DNA of 44,016 bases, taken from assembly GCA_003142475.1 (NCBI GenBank), contig PLMK01000071.1, positions 32,196 to 76,211 of the forward strand. The letters are read 5' to 3'. Source of the DNA: Ignavibacteriota bacterium (GTDB taxonomy: Bacteria; Bacteroidota; Ignavibacteria; UBA10030). Numbering within the stretch: the stretch's first letter is position 1; the number at the start of each line of letters is the position of its first letter. The notes beneath the pieces were generated by a model. It was not told the origin of the DNA, did not search any database, and saw nothing but the letters and a program-made list of their open reading frames with translations. Position numbers and translations under genes: made by a program. This document shows positions 1-8,702 of the stretch, piece after piece.

Positions 1-127
1 CAAACGATTTGGGAAAGAATAGAACATACAAAAGGAAGTCATCTGGCATCAATCAGACGGAAATAAACCGCAAAACAATCACCGACAAAAAAGGCGGAGC
101 CTAAAAAGAGTTTCCATCGGGCTGTTC
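1..127. other. Window edge, possible 3' end of an upstream gene
   Basis: No complete gene is visible here. Frame 1 is open from the edge to a TAA at 64-66 (21 codons) and frame 3 is open to a TAA at 102-104 (33 codons). Either could be the tail of a gene that begins outside the window, but both are too short to identify. The bases are A-rich and I see no clear hairpin. Confidence 0.2.
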
Positions 128-156
128 TTGCTTTCCAATCGGCTTTCCATTACATT
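128..156 (+). promoter_or_regulatory. Putative sigma-70-type promoter of the TPR/barrel/SPOR/TonB cluster
   Basis: TTGCTT at 128-133 and TACATT at 151-156 are separated by exactly 17 bp, which fits a housekeeping sigma-70 promoter. It would start transcription near 164 and give a leader of about 36 nt before the TTG start at 200. Two other promoters in this window (by the tRNA and HIT genes) have the same 17-bp geometry. This is pattern matching only. Confidence 0.33.
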
Positions 157-199
157 AGACCATTAGCGGTATCGTTTAAAATAATACTTTAAGTCCGCA

Positions 200-3100
200 T
201 TGATAAGTCTAATTAATCTTTTCGACCGCAATAAAAGTCACGGCAGTAATCTGTACTATTTGGTTTTTTTGTGTCTTTTTCTGTTCACAGCATCCGGATT
301 CTTTTTTTCATTATCAGCACAAGAAATTGCGCCCGCGCCGTCTCCATCCGTAACAGAAGAACAGGACTATGCATTTGCCTTCGGACTTTACAGCGATAGT
401 CTCTTCCAGCTTGCTGGTCAGCAATTTGAAACTTTCGTTCAAAAATATCCCAAAAGCATCAAGCGGCAGGATGCAGAGTTTTTAGGTGCGGAGTGTTTGT
501 TCCAGTCGGCACAATTTCAAAACGCCGCTGCAAAATACAACGGATTCATCCAAAATAATCCAAACTCTAAATACGTACCGGAAGCATATCTCAAACTTGG
601 CCAGACCTGCATTAATCTAAAAAAGAACAGCGAAGCAATTGCCGCATTTAAAATCGTACTGGATAAATATGGCGAGAGTGAATCTGCCGGTGAAGCGGCA
701 TATTGGATCGGTGAAACGTCTTTGCGAAATGACGATACTCAAAATGCGTTAAAATATTACACGCTTGCATACGAGAACTATCCAAATAATCGCCTGCGCG
801 ACTATGCGTTATATTCTGTTGCATGGACATATCAGAAGCGAACGGAGTATGCAAAAGCCGCCGAGTGGTACGGCAAATTGATTGCGGAATTTCCGCAGAG
901 CAGTTTAATACCGGGTGCGCACGTTCGTATTGGCGAATGTTTCTATTATGCAAAAAACTATAAACAGGCTATTGATGCGCTCACTAAATCCCGTCCGGAG
1001 ATTCATGACGAAGAAGAATTAGCAAACGCCGATTACCTGCTTGCAGAGGCATTTTACAAACTTCGTGATTTTGCAGAATCGCAAAAGCGATATGAGAAAT
1101 TTCTCCTTGATCATTCCAAAAATGCACTTGCTCCTGAAGTAACGTATAATCTTGCATGGAGTTTGTTCAATCAGAAGAATTATTCAAAGGCGATCGAGGT
1201 TTTTGATAGACTGACAAATCGATCTGATGAACTCGGGCATGCAGCGTTATACCGGCGCGGCACTGCTGAACATCTTGCCGGACAAAATGCAAAAGCGCTG
1301 AATACGTTTAACGAAGTTGTCAAGCGCGAGCCGCAGGGCGAGTGGTCCGATAATGCCCTGTTCGATGCCGGAAGTATTTTCTTTGAGGAAACAAATGCAA
1401 GCGGGGCTAAGCCGTACTTCCAGCGCGTAGCGGCAGAATTTCCGAAAAGCGATGTTCTGCCGGACGCCTGTAAAATGTTAGGCGAATGTTTGTTAATCGA
1501 AGGAAACTTTAAAGAAGCGCAAGTTTGGTTTAAGAAAGCGCTGGCGGTTCCTGCTGCGTCATTTGAGGTGAAGGTTGAAGCAAATTTTCAATCAGCGTTT
1601 TGTGCATTCAAGTTGAAAAATTATAAAGACGCTGTGGCAAAGTTTGCAGAGTTTATTTCGCAATATCCAAAACATCCAAAGACAGATGAAGCAAAATTCT
1701 ATCAGGCGGAAGCGGAGTATCGGCTTGGAAATTATAATGCATCAACACAGCTCTATAAGGAATCTGCGGAAAGCTCAGGATCAGCGAAGAAAGAAGAAGC
1801 TTTGTATGGAATTGCCTGGGCATTTTACAAACAAGGGAAATTTCCGCAGGCAATCGAATCATTTGAGCGACTGTTGGTAGAATATCCGAGAGGCAAGTTT
1901 GCATTTGACGCACGCTTACGTCTGGGTGATGCCAATTTCTTTCAGAAGGATTATAAAAAAGCTGCCGGCATTTATCGCGCAACCATTCGGATGTATCCGG
2001 ACAGTGCTTCTATCGACTATGCATATTATCAGATGGGTCAGAGTTACTTGAAGGACGGTGACAACGCCGAAGCATTCAAAACGTTTGATGAATTGATTAA
2101 AACATTGCCGCACTCGTCGCTTGCCGACGATGCGCAGTTTGCGTTGGGATGGGTCAACTTTCAGCGGAAAGAATATGGCGAGGCAATTAAGGAATTCAAT
2201 AAACTGATAAAAACTTTTCCTAATAGTGAACTGGTGCCGCGTGCATATTATAGTCTTGGCGACTGCTATTACAATATGCAACAGTATGTTGCGGCGGAAA
2301 AATCTTATCGTGAAGTGCTGCGACAATTTCCGAAAAGCCCTTACGTTGCAGATGCCACGACAGGAATTCAGTACTGTTTAACAGCGTTAGGAAAAGACGC
2401 CGAAGCGGTCGATGTTTTAGATGAGTTTGTAAAAGAGAACCCGACTTCACCTGTTGGCGAAGAGCTTCAATTGAAGAAAGGCGATCTGCTTTTCAATCAG
2501 AAGAAATATTCGGATGCCGCAGCAGTCTACCGCGGATTTACCGAAAAATATCCCAACTCAAAGCTTCTTGCAAATGCACAATATGCATTAGCAAAATGTT
2601 ACCGTGTGCAGGGCAGTCCCGATGAAGCGGCGCTGGCATTTGAGCGGGCCGCCAACGTGCCAGATGCAACAGAGAAACTCATTGGTGAATCTTTATTCGA
2701 AGCGGCGGAGATTTACAATGCGCAGCACAAATCTGATAAAACAATTCTTACCTTACAGAATCTTCAGGAGAAAGTGAAAGACCCTGAGATAATTGCCGGA
2801 GCAAAATTGCGAACAGGCGAAGCATTGCGTTCACTTGGAAGGAATGCAGAAGCGCATGCACAGTTCGAAGGTGTGATAAAAGATTATAGTGATTTGCCTA
2901 TTGCAGACGAAGCACGATTGGCACAGGCACGGATGTATTTTGAATCGCAAGAATATGATCGCGCAAAAACTACAGCCGAGAAGGTTGCAACGTCGCGAAA
3001 AGATGAAACAGGTGCTGAAGCACAATACATTGTCGGTGCATCGCTTGCCGGGAAGAAAGATTGGACGAATGTAATCACCGCTTTGCTGCGAGTGAAATAT

Positions 3101-3280
3101 GTTTTTCCGTCGTACGAGCGGTGGGTCGGTAGGGCATATCTTGGTTTAGGTGACGCCTACGAGCAAACAAAAGACGCGCATCGTGCACGCGAATCTTATT
3201 TAGCGGTTCTGAAACTGAAAACCGACAGCTCAGTAATTGAAGAAGCAAAACGACGTCTGAAAAGAATGGAGCAGCGGTAG
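200..3280 (+). CDS. Large TPR-repeat protein, secreted/envelope
   Basis: 1026 residues. The N-terminus has a hydrophobic signal segment (about residues 20-38, ending LSAQE), so the protein is probably exported to the periplasm or outer membrane. Nearly all the rest, from about residue 50 to the end, is tandem TPR-like helical repeats of 34-37 residues with the recurring pattern of a YP-(K/N)S turn followed by an A-x-Y/F-x-LG helix, like YbgF/BamD-type envelope TPR proteins. The start is a TTG at 200: an in-frame stop lies at 182-184 and there is no ATG before the signal segment. The next gene starts inside this stop codon (TAGTG), so translation is coupled. Role inferred: a protein-binding scaffold for the barrel, SPOR and TonB neighbours. 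No enzymatic domain is seen. Confidence 0.85.
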   Translation: MISLINLFDRNKSHGSNLYYLVFLCLFLFTASGFFFSLSAQEIAPAPSPSVTEEQDYAFAFGLYSDSLFQLAGQQFETFVQKYPKSIKRQDAEFLGAECLFQSAQFQNAAAKYNGFIQNNPNSKYVPEAYLKLGQTCINLKKNSEAIAAFKIVLDKYGESESAGEAAYWIGETSLRNDDTQNALKYYTLAYENYPNNRLRDYALYSVAWTYQKRTEYAKAAEWYGKLIAEFPQSSLIPGAHVRIGECFYYAKNYKQAIDALTKSRPEIHDEEELANADYLLAEAFYKLRDFAESQKRYEKFLLDHSKNALAPEVTYNLAWSLFNQKNYSKAIEVFDRLTNRSDELGHAALYRRGTAEHLAGQNAKALNTFNEVVKREPQGEWSDNALFDAGSIFFEETNASGAKPYFQRVAAEFPKSDVLPDACKMLGECLLIEGNFKEAQVWFKKALAVPAASFEVKVEANFQSAFCAFKLKNYKDAVAKFAEFISQYPKHPKTDEAKFYQAEAEYRLGNYNASTQLYKESAESSGSAKKEEALYGIAWAFYKQGKFPQAIESFERLLVEYPRGKFAFDARLRLGDANFFQKDYKKAAGIYRATIRMYPDSASIDYAYYQMGQSYLKDGDNAEAFKTFDELIKTLPHSSLADDAQFALGWVNFQRKEYGEAIKEFNKLIKTFPNSELVPRAYYSLGDCYYNMQQYVAAEKSYREVLRQFPKSPYVADATTGIQYCLTALGKDAEAVDVLDEFVKENPTSPVGEELQLKKGDLLFNQKKYSDAAAVYRGFTEKYPNSKLLANAQYALAKCYRVQGSPDEAALAFERAANVPDATEKLIGESLFEAAEIYNAQHKSDKTILTLQNLQEKVKDPEIIAGAKLRTGEALRSLGRNAEAHAQFEGVIKDYSDLPIADEARLAQARMYFESQEYDRAKTTAEKVATSRKDETGAEAQYIVGASLAGKKDWTNVITALLRVKYVFPSYERWVGRAYLGLGDAYEQTKDAHRARESYLAVLKLKTDSSVIEEAKRRLKRMEQR

Positions 3281-4986
3281 TGCGCGCGGTGCTTCGTGTA
3301 TTGGGATTGCTGATTCTTCTGCTTGTCATGCAGATGACGTTTTTACGTGCACAAGAGGAACCGATAGAAAATGCAAAGAAAAATCCAGCTGTGCGACATG
3401 TGGAAATAAGTTCACCACAGCAGGACACGAACAAGGTGCAGACAAAAACGACACAGCGACCTCTTCCAAAATTTGATTTGCCGGAATTTGTCATTACCGG
3501 AACTGCATCAATCGATTTACCGAAATTAGAAAAAATTATGATTGATGATTCTCCCGTTGTGCAGGAGTTAATATTAAAATCTTCTGAAAAAAGTCTACGT
3601 GATCGCGAAACGCTGGAACTTGAAATGAAGAGCCGCGGGAGTGACTCACAGGTACAAGCAAGTAAGTATTCAGGATTTGCAAAAGCGAGTATTGGAACGT
3701 ATTTCACACCGCAAGCCGAACTTCAATTTGGGCAGTCGTTCCCGGAATACTTTTATTCTTTCGGCGGAAAATATTTTCTGACTAAAGGATATGCAACGAA
3801 TACAGATCAATCCAGCGGTGGTTTGACGGCTAGAGGAGGAACAACGCTGACATCAACTGAGCCGATATTTCGGAATGCGGCTCTCAATGGTAAACTCGGT
3901 TATCGGAGTGAGTCATTTCATTTCTACGGTTCAGCAACACCGAATCTTCAACGAACGCTTTCTAATTTCCAATTGCAGGCGGAATTAGAGAATCAGACAT
4001 TGAATAATTTCCCCTACTCAGCCGGAATTTCTTTCGAAAATATGGATATATCGGATTCATCTATTTCAACAAATGATACTCGATTAGATTTGAATTACCA
4101 AACCTCATTCCCGATTGCATCTCTTCCTGTTCATACAAAGCTCCATTTCATGTTCGCCACAGGCGGATTGACGTTTATGGATTTGTCAGCGGGCGTGCAA
4201 AATTATTGGTATGGCGGTATTCTTTTCGAAGGATCATTGCATTTATATTGGGCAAAAGGAATGGCAGGGCAAGATTTAGTTCGTCTGTCCCCGCAATTAA
4301 TGGCAAGCTATCAAATAACATCCCAACATCGTGTATTTGTATCTTTCGACCAGATGGTAGTTCCGATGACTTTGACATCCAACATTTTCACAAACCGATT
4401 TCTTTCTGCCGCTTCAATTGTTAAACATGAAGACATTACAGGTGCGGGCGAGCTTGGCATAGAATCAAATTGGACAGAGGCAGTGCGCAGCAGTGTATCC
4501 TTAAATGTAAAATCTGTTCGTGATTTGCCGATGTTTTCAGATTCCTCCAATCAAGGTGTCTGGATACTGGCATATGGAGGGCGGGCAATAATCGTAACAT
4601 TCTGTGCGGAAATGGTTGCAAAGTTGAACTCAAATGATTATTTTGCTTCTAATATTTTTCTCCGTTCTACGAATGATTCTTTTCTAGGCGGGAAAATTCC
4701 TTATGCACCTGCGATCGAAGTTTGGTGTTCTGCAATTCATAGATTTGGAACGGCGATGGCGGTGAGCGCAGATGTGAGGTTTGCAGGAGAGCGAACAACT
4801 AATCTTGCCGGTACGGCAACACTTTCAAAGTATGTAGTTGTTGATGTGAGCGGTGAATATACACCAATTGATTTTTTAAGACTTACAGCTGGAATAAAAA
4901 ATTTAACAGATTCACAATTTGAAATATGGCGTGGATATAAAGAATTTCCATTAACGATGCACGTAGATGTACAAATAAAATGGTGA
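3280..4986 (+). CDS. TonB-receptor-like outer-membrane beta-barrel, apparently without a plug
   Basis: 568 residues from a GTG that overlaps the upstream stop by one base. Residues 1-24 are a signal peptide (hydrophobic core LLILLLVMQMTF, then RAQEE). Residues 70-75 (FVITGT) resemble the TonB-box/N-terminal region of TonB-dependent transporters, but no ~120-residue plug domain follows. From about residue 120 the chain is alternating amphipathic strands, with AGIKNLTDSQFEIWRGY near the end, a typical TonB-receptor last-strand motif, and a terminal aromatic residue (W568), as BAM substrates have. Full TonB receptors are usually 650-1000 residues. Most likely an outer-membrane channel or structural barrel working with the adjacent TPR, SPOR and TonB proteins; the substrate is unknown. 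Confidence 0.75.
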   Translation: MRAVLRVLGLLILLLVMQMTFLRAQEEPIENAKKNPAVRHVEISSPQQDTNKVQTKTTQRPLPKFDLPEFVITGTASIDLPKLEKIMIDDSPVVQELILKSSEKSLRDRETLELEMKSRGSDSQVQASKYSGFAKASIGTYFTPQAELQFGQSFPEYFYSFGGKYFLTKGYATNTDQSSGGLTARGGTTLTSTEPIFRNAALNGKLGYRSESFHFYGSATPNLQRTLSNFQLQAELENQTLNNFPYSAGISFENMDISDSSISTNDTRLDLNYQTSFPIASLPVHTKLHFMFATGGLTFMDLSAGVQNYWYGGILFEGSLHLYWAKGMAGQDLVRLSPQLMASYQITSQHRVFVSFDQMVVPMTLTSNIFTNRFLSAASIVKHEDITGAGELGIESNWTEAVRSSVSLNVKSVRDLPMFSDSSNQGVWILAYGGRAIIVTFCAEMVAKLNSNDYFASNIFLRSTNDSFLGGKIPYAPAIEVWCSAIHRFGTAMAVSADVRFAGERTTNLAGTATLSKYVVVDVSGEYTPIDFLRLTAGIKNLTDSQFEIWRGYKEFPLTMHVDVQIKW

Positions 4987-5040
4987 AGAACAAGTGTTCG
5001 TGAACGCAACACATTCCAAACATACAAGGAGGATTATTCA

Positions 5041-5781
5041 ATGCCAGATTTGAATCTCATTGATGAGGGCGGGTTTGAAGAAACGCAGGCAGAGCCTGTG
5101 GCGGCTCCCCCGACGAAAAAGATTGTTAAAAGAAGCAGTGGAGGAGGTGGAGGAAAAATAATTCTGCTCTTATTGCTTGTTCTCTGTATTGCAGCAGCCG
5201 GCGTGTATTTTTTAAACCAGCGCGGTATATTAAAGTTATGGGGTAAGAAGCAGCAACCGATAGTACAAATGCAAGAAGAGCAATTTCCACCTGAAGTACC
5301 GACTCAGCAACCTATTCAAGCGCAGAAGCAGGCGGATACAAATGAAGTTGCACTGATCAATACGACTCCTGTAGAAGAAAAAGCAGAAGTTGGAAAAGAA
5401 TCCCAAAGTGTGAAGGAGCCTGAAGCCGTCAAGGAGCCTGCAGCAAAGGCAAAAAAATCGATTGCGAAAAAATCAAAGGCAGCAAGAAGGAGTGAAGCAG
5501 CCATAGAGACTGAATCTGTTTCAAAACTCAGCGAGATGGTTGGTGAATTTACTGTTCAAGTTGTTGCCTATCGCGAAAAGAATAAAGCACTCGAGACGGC
5601 AAAAAATTTAGAGATCTCCGGGTATCCTTCATTCGTTGAAATGGTTCCTATGAATGGCGGCGATTGGTACACTGTTCGCATCGGACGTTATCCGACTCGT
5701 GATGAAGCCGAGAAAGCAGTGCAGTCGTTTGCAGAGGAATTGCAGGCGCATTACATCATCGATAAAGTTCATTCAAGATAG
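5041..5781 (+). CDS. SPOR-domain membrane protein
   Basis: 246 residues. A good Shine-Dalgarno sequence (AAGGAGG) sits 7-8 bases before the ATG. Layout: a short cytoplasmic N-terminus, a Gly-rich stretch, one transmembrane helix at about 39-58, a Lys/Glu/Ala/Pro-rich periplasmic linker (about 70-160), then a SPOR domain at about 165-245 with the usual FTVQV start, YTVRIGRYPTRDEAE and a final beta strand. SPOR domains bind denuded peptidoglycan glycans, often at septa. With the upstream barrel and downstream TonB protein it suggests an envelope-spanning assembly anchored on the cell wall. The SPOR assignment is firm; the exact role is inferred. Confidence 0.88.
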   Translation: MPDLNLIDEGGFEETQAEPVAAPPTKKIVKRSSGGGGGKIILLLLLVLCIAAAGVYFLNQRGILKLWGKKQQPIVQMQEEQFPPEVPTQQPIQAQKQADTNEVALINTTPVEEKAEVGKESQSVKEPEAVKEPAAKAKKSIAKKSKAARRSEAAIETESVSKLSEMVGEFTVQVVAYREKNKALETAKNLEISGYPSFVEMVPMNGGDWYTVRIGRYPTRDEAEKAVQSFAEELQAHYIIDKVHSR

Positions 5782-5911
5782 ATGTTTTCGAGGTATTTCT
5801 CTCGTCCATTTTTACTTTGTCGAGAAACGATTTTTCTTTGAGTGAACGAGAGTATGAGGCAAATCAAGTAATGCCGGTTATGGGTGTGAAGCGCGGCGTT
5901 AAGGAGCAAAT

Positions 5912-6826
5912 GTGAATGTATCGCCGCACTTGGGAAGAGTTTCTTACGGTGCAAAAGAATTGCAGCGCATCTATAAAAAACAAATGTCGCTTGCATTTAT
6001 TCTTGCTGTCGCGCTTACACTTGCCATTCTTAGTTCTTTGCGACTAATAATAGATCCAGAAGCCTTCAATCCTCCACGGCAGCAGCTTATCCGTATTTTC
6101 ACTTATTCCGAAATTGAGCTTCCGCATTCATTAAGCGATGTGGAAGTTGGTATGTCAGCATATCCGATTCTTCAAGATCTATCCGTCATTTCAGATGTCA
6201 GTTCAATTGATGAATCCTTTCCAGCAACGACTCTTCGGAGCCGATCAAATTCTAAAAAGCAAGGTGTTCCGGGAGAACGGCGGCCTGGAGAAAGTTTGAG
6301 TTCTTTGCCGGGACAGATTGGCGTAGATAAAATTCAAGCAGACGATAGGACGATGTATCCTAATGACATGGGCAATATAGACGCTCCGGCAGATCATAAT
6401 GATATTGCAGGCGGCAGTGGAGAATCGCGTGAGCCGCCAAGCGGAGTTGATCGTTCAGGAATTGGAGGTTCTTCTAAACCATCTGCTGGAACAACGCCTT
6501 ATGGTTTTGGATCAGGAGAAGGCGGTGATGGAGATGGAAGTGGAGTGTTTTCAATGCAATGGCTTCATGGAATGACTCGCCGCAAGCTAAGCGGGGAATT
6601 ACCGAAATATCCGCAAGGAGCAACTGTCTCAGCGCAAGTTCGAATTCTCACAGTCGTCTTTCCTGATGGGACGGTGCGTTCTGTTCAACCGGAGCAAAAG
6701 GCGAATCGATTTTTGGAAGAAGCCGCGATGAAAGCGGTCCGTTTCTGGAAGTTTGAACCACTTGGGTCGTCTTTTCCGCAAGTGGAACAATCCTGCATTA
6801 TTACCTTTTCCTTTAAGTTGAAGTAG
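5912..6826 (+). CDS. TonB-family energy transducer (TonB C-terminal domain protein)
   Basis: 304 residues. One transmembrane helix at about 26-46 after a basic segment (ELQRIYKKQ), a long low-complexity Gly/Ser/Asp-rich periplasmic linker (about 60-215) and a C-terminal TonB-like domain at about 225-304 (VFPDGTVRSV, AAMKAVRFWKFEP). TonB proteins carry proton-motive energy from ExbB/ExbD to outer-membrane receptors; exbB/exbD are not in the window. The start is the GTG at 5912, placed 5 bases after the Shine-Dalgarno AAGGAG (5901-5906). The overlapping ATG at 5910 is followed at once by TGA and cannot be the start. The gene ends 14 bases inside the convergent gene on the minus strand. Confidence 0.82.
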   Translation: MNVSPHLGRVSYGAKELQRIYKKQMSLAFILAVALTLAILSSLRLIIDPEAFNPPRQQLIRIFTYSEIELPHSLSDVEVGMSAYPILQDLSVISDVSSIDESFPATTLRSRSNSKKQGVPGERRPGESLSSLPGQIGVDKIQADDRTMYPNDMGNIDAPADHNDIAGGSGESREPPSGVDRSGIGGSSKPSAGTTPYGFGSGEGGDGDGSGVFSMQWLHGMTRRKLSGELPKYPQGATVSAQVRILTVVFPDGTVRSVQPEQKANRFLEEAAMKAVRFWKFEPLGSSFPQVEQSCIITFSFKLK

Positions 6827-7184
6827 TAGGAGTGTCTGCTTCTTTTTTCTTCCCCTTATCCTGATTTGGTCCTGTCAGAAAATAAAAGTAATAAAATGCA
6901 ATTTCCATTGTTGTAAGGAACAAAAGAGAAATCGTATCACGGCTGATTTCTTTTCTGATACATCGCCACACCCAAGAATCCAGCGGCTGCCAATACCATT
7001 TAATAAACCATTCTGGCGCAAATAGAAGATTGGTTAGGATCGCAGCAATTGTCCAGCCAACAGCAAAAACAATACCAACGAAAGCTATTGCAAGAAACCC
7101 TTCACCAATGCCTTCTTTTTTATATTCAAAAAAGGCAAAAACACATAGAACAATATGTAAGAGAAATATAAATGCAGCAACCAT
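6813..7184 (-). CDS. Small integral membrane protein of unknown function
   Basis: 123 residues with three predicted hydrophobic helices at about 2-18, 29-55 and 84-103, a Trp-rich stretch between the last two (WFIKWYWQPLDSWVW) and a short charged tail (KDKGKKKEAD-like). I do not recognise the family. It is the last gene of the minus-strand run, 65 bp after the sugar transferase, and its 3' end overlaps the 3' end of the TonB gene by 14 bases. The length, clean start ATG and membrane pattern support a real gene; its function cannot be given. Confidence 0.6.
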   Translation of the reverse strand: MVAAFIFLLHIVLCVFAFFEYKKEGIGEGFLAIAFVGIVFAVGWTIAAILTNLLFAPEWFIKWYWQPLDSWVWRCIRKEISRDTISLLFLTTMEIAFYYFYFLTGPNQDKGKKKEADTPTTST

Positions 7185-7249
7185 AGGATTAAATTAAGAG
7201 TATAAATGAATAATATTATTTTCTTTTTTATTGAGTTCTGAATATTGAT

Positions 7250-8665
7250 TTAATATGCATCATCACCAAAAAGAACGGTGTGAATAGTCTTGAGAATAAT
7301 TTTCAGATCAAATACAAGCGACCAATGTTCGATGTAATAAATGTCGTACTTTGTTCGTTCGGTAATGGAAGCATTACCTCGCAGACCGTTGACTTGTGCC
7401 CAGCCCGTCATGCCGGTTTTTGCGCGATGCCGTTCCAGATATCGTGGAACCTGATTTTTGAATTTCTCCACAAAGTGCGGCCGCTCCGGACGAGGGCCAA
7501 CAATACTCATATCGCCTTTGATAACATTTATCAACTGAGGAAGTTCGTCTAAACTGAAGCGACGAAGAAATCGGCCGAGCTGCGTTGTTCTTGGATCATC
7601 TTTTTTTGACCAGATCGGTCCAGTCGATTGTTCAGCATCAGCGCGCATAGATCTGAATTTAATGACTTTAAATACTTCGCCATCCAAACCTACGCGTTCC
7701 TGTAAATAGAAGATTGGCCCCATAGAGCCAAGCTTAATGAGAATTGCAATCAAGAAAATAATCGGACTTGCGAGCAAGAGGATAAGTGATGCAAAGAGCA
7801 GGTCAAATGTTCGCTTGACGATAAAATTCCATGTGCTGAGCGTAGGACTTTTAATGCCGAGGAATGGAATTCCCTCGATATGTTTGATTTGAACTTGACT
7901 GGTTATCAACTCAAGAATGTCCGGAACCATCATCATTTCTACATTCAATCCTTGGCAGTCGCGGACGAGATCATGCAGATGTGAATGTTCTATTTCGCTA
8001 AATGCAATCAATATGACATCTATGTTTTGTGTCTTGATTAAATCCGGTATAGAAGCAATGGACCCTAAGTATGGAATATGCTCCATTGCGTTTTCTGTGC
8101 TGCCCTGCACGGAACAATAACCGAGAGTTTCATATCCGAGTGATCGATGTGTGCTAAGAGACCGAAAGATTTTACTTGCGATAGAACTTGTTCCCACGAT
8201 TATTACACGTTTCAAATCGTTGCCATGAGCATACCACCGCTGTTCAAATTTCAGGAGAATAAATCGTCCGATGGAGATAAACATTACTGCAGAAAGACCG
8301 AGGATCCAAAATACAATGCGTGAATATGAAAATGAGCGGTAGAAAAATGCGCCCGCCATAACAACTAACATACCGAGTACAACAACACGCACGATGGCAA
8401 AAAATTCGTCCGAGAAAGATGTAATTCGCCGTGGAAGATATAAATGACGTGTGTTAAACAACCAACACCACACAGGAATAACAACAAGAGAACTTTTAAT
8501 GTATGCTTCTAATGGCGGAAGGCCGTACGAAATAGGAATGTACTGCGTGAGTGCCGAAAAAAATCTGAGCCAGTATGAGAAAAGAAACGACGCTTCTATT
8601 GCAACTACATCTGAGATGACGGTGAGCAGCGGAATTAGCAAATCTTGTTGTCGTTTATGCGGCAT
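7250..8665 (-). CDS. Undecaprenyl-phosphate sugar phosphotransferase (WcaJ/EpsE-type)
   Basis: 471 residues. It probably loads the first sugar-1-phosphate onto undecaprenyl phosphate to start synthesis of an exopolysaccharide or O-antigen repeat at the inner membrane. The N-terminus has four to five membrane helices (about 10-140), then a nucleotide-binding-like domain from about residue 153 (RVIIVGTSSIASKI), and the bacterial sugar transferase domain from about 284: KRTFD, the re-entrant hydrophobic helix, ERVGLDGEVFKVIKFRSM (323-340), the DELPQL motif (373-378) and GDMSIVGPRPE (384-394). All catalytic motifs are present and the length is typical of the two-domain family. The gene follows gmhA by 37 bp. 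Its start codon lies inside a 7-bp periodic repeat. The sugar cannot be read from sequence. Confidence 0.9.
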   Translation of the reverse strand: MPHKRQQDLLIPLLTVISDVVAIEASFLFSYWLRFFSALTQYIPISYGLPPLEAYIKSSLVVIPVWCWLFNTRHLYLPRRITSFSDEFFAIVRVVVLGMLVVMAGAFFYRSFSYSRIVFWILGLSAVMFISIGRFILLKFEQRWYAHGNDLKRVIIVGTSSIASKIFRSLSTHRSLGYETLGYCSVQGSTENAMEHIPYLGSIASIPDLIKTQNIDVILIAFSEIEHSHLHDLVRDCQGLNVEMMMVPDILELITSQVQIKHIEGIPFLGIKSPTLSTWNFIVKRTFDLLFASLILLLASPIIFLIAILIKLGSMGPIFYLQERVGLDGEVFKVIKFRSMRADAEQSTGPIWSKKDDPRTTQLGRFLRRFSLDELPQLINVIKGDMSIVGPRPERPHFVEKFKNQVPRYLERHRAKTGMTGWAQVNGLRGNASITERTKYDIYYIEHWSLVFDLKIILKTIHTVLFGDDAY

Positions 8666-8696
8666 CAGTTGTCAATTATCAGTAATCAGTTATCAG
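8662..8696. repeat. Heptad repeat array (TTATCAG type)
   Basis: Five consecutive 7-mers in perfect register on the + strand: GCATCAG, TTGTCAA, TTATCAG, TAATCAG, TTATCAG. The array fills nearly the whole gap between the gmhA stop and the sugar transferase gene and covers that gene's start codon (complement of 8663-8665). The same unit recurs in the array at 40616-40650. No encoded product. Confidence 0.65.
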
Positions 8697-8702
8697 AAAA
8701 TC

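Noticed and set aside
30-104. Possible upstream gene tail
   Set aside because: Two different frames end here and neither can be identified, so no coding feature is claimed.
3075-3707. 210-codon antisense open frame across the TPR/barrel junction
   Set aside because: Shadow frame of two well-supported genes; Ser/Thr/Arg-rich with no motif and no ribosome-binding site.
5910-5915. ATG-TGA start-stop overlapping the TonB gene start
   Set aside because: Spacing to the Shine-Dalgarno is only 3 bases; it is more simply a by-product of the GTG start at 5912.
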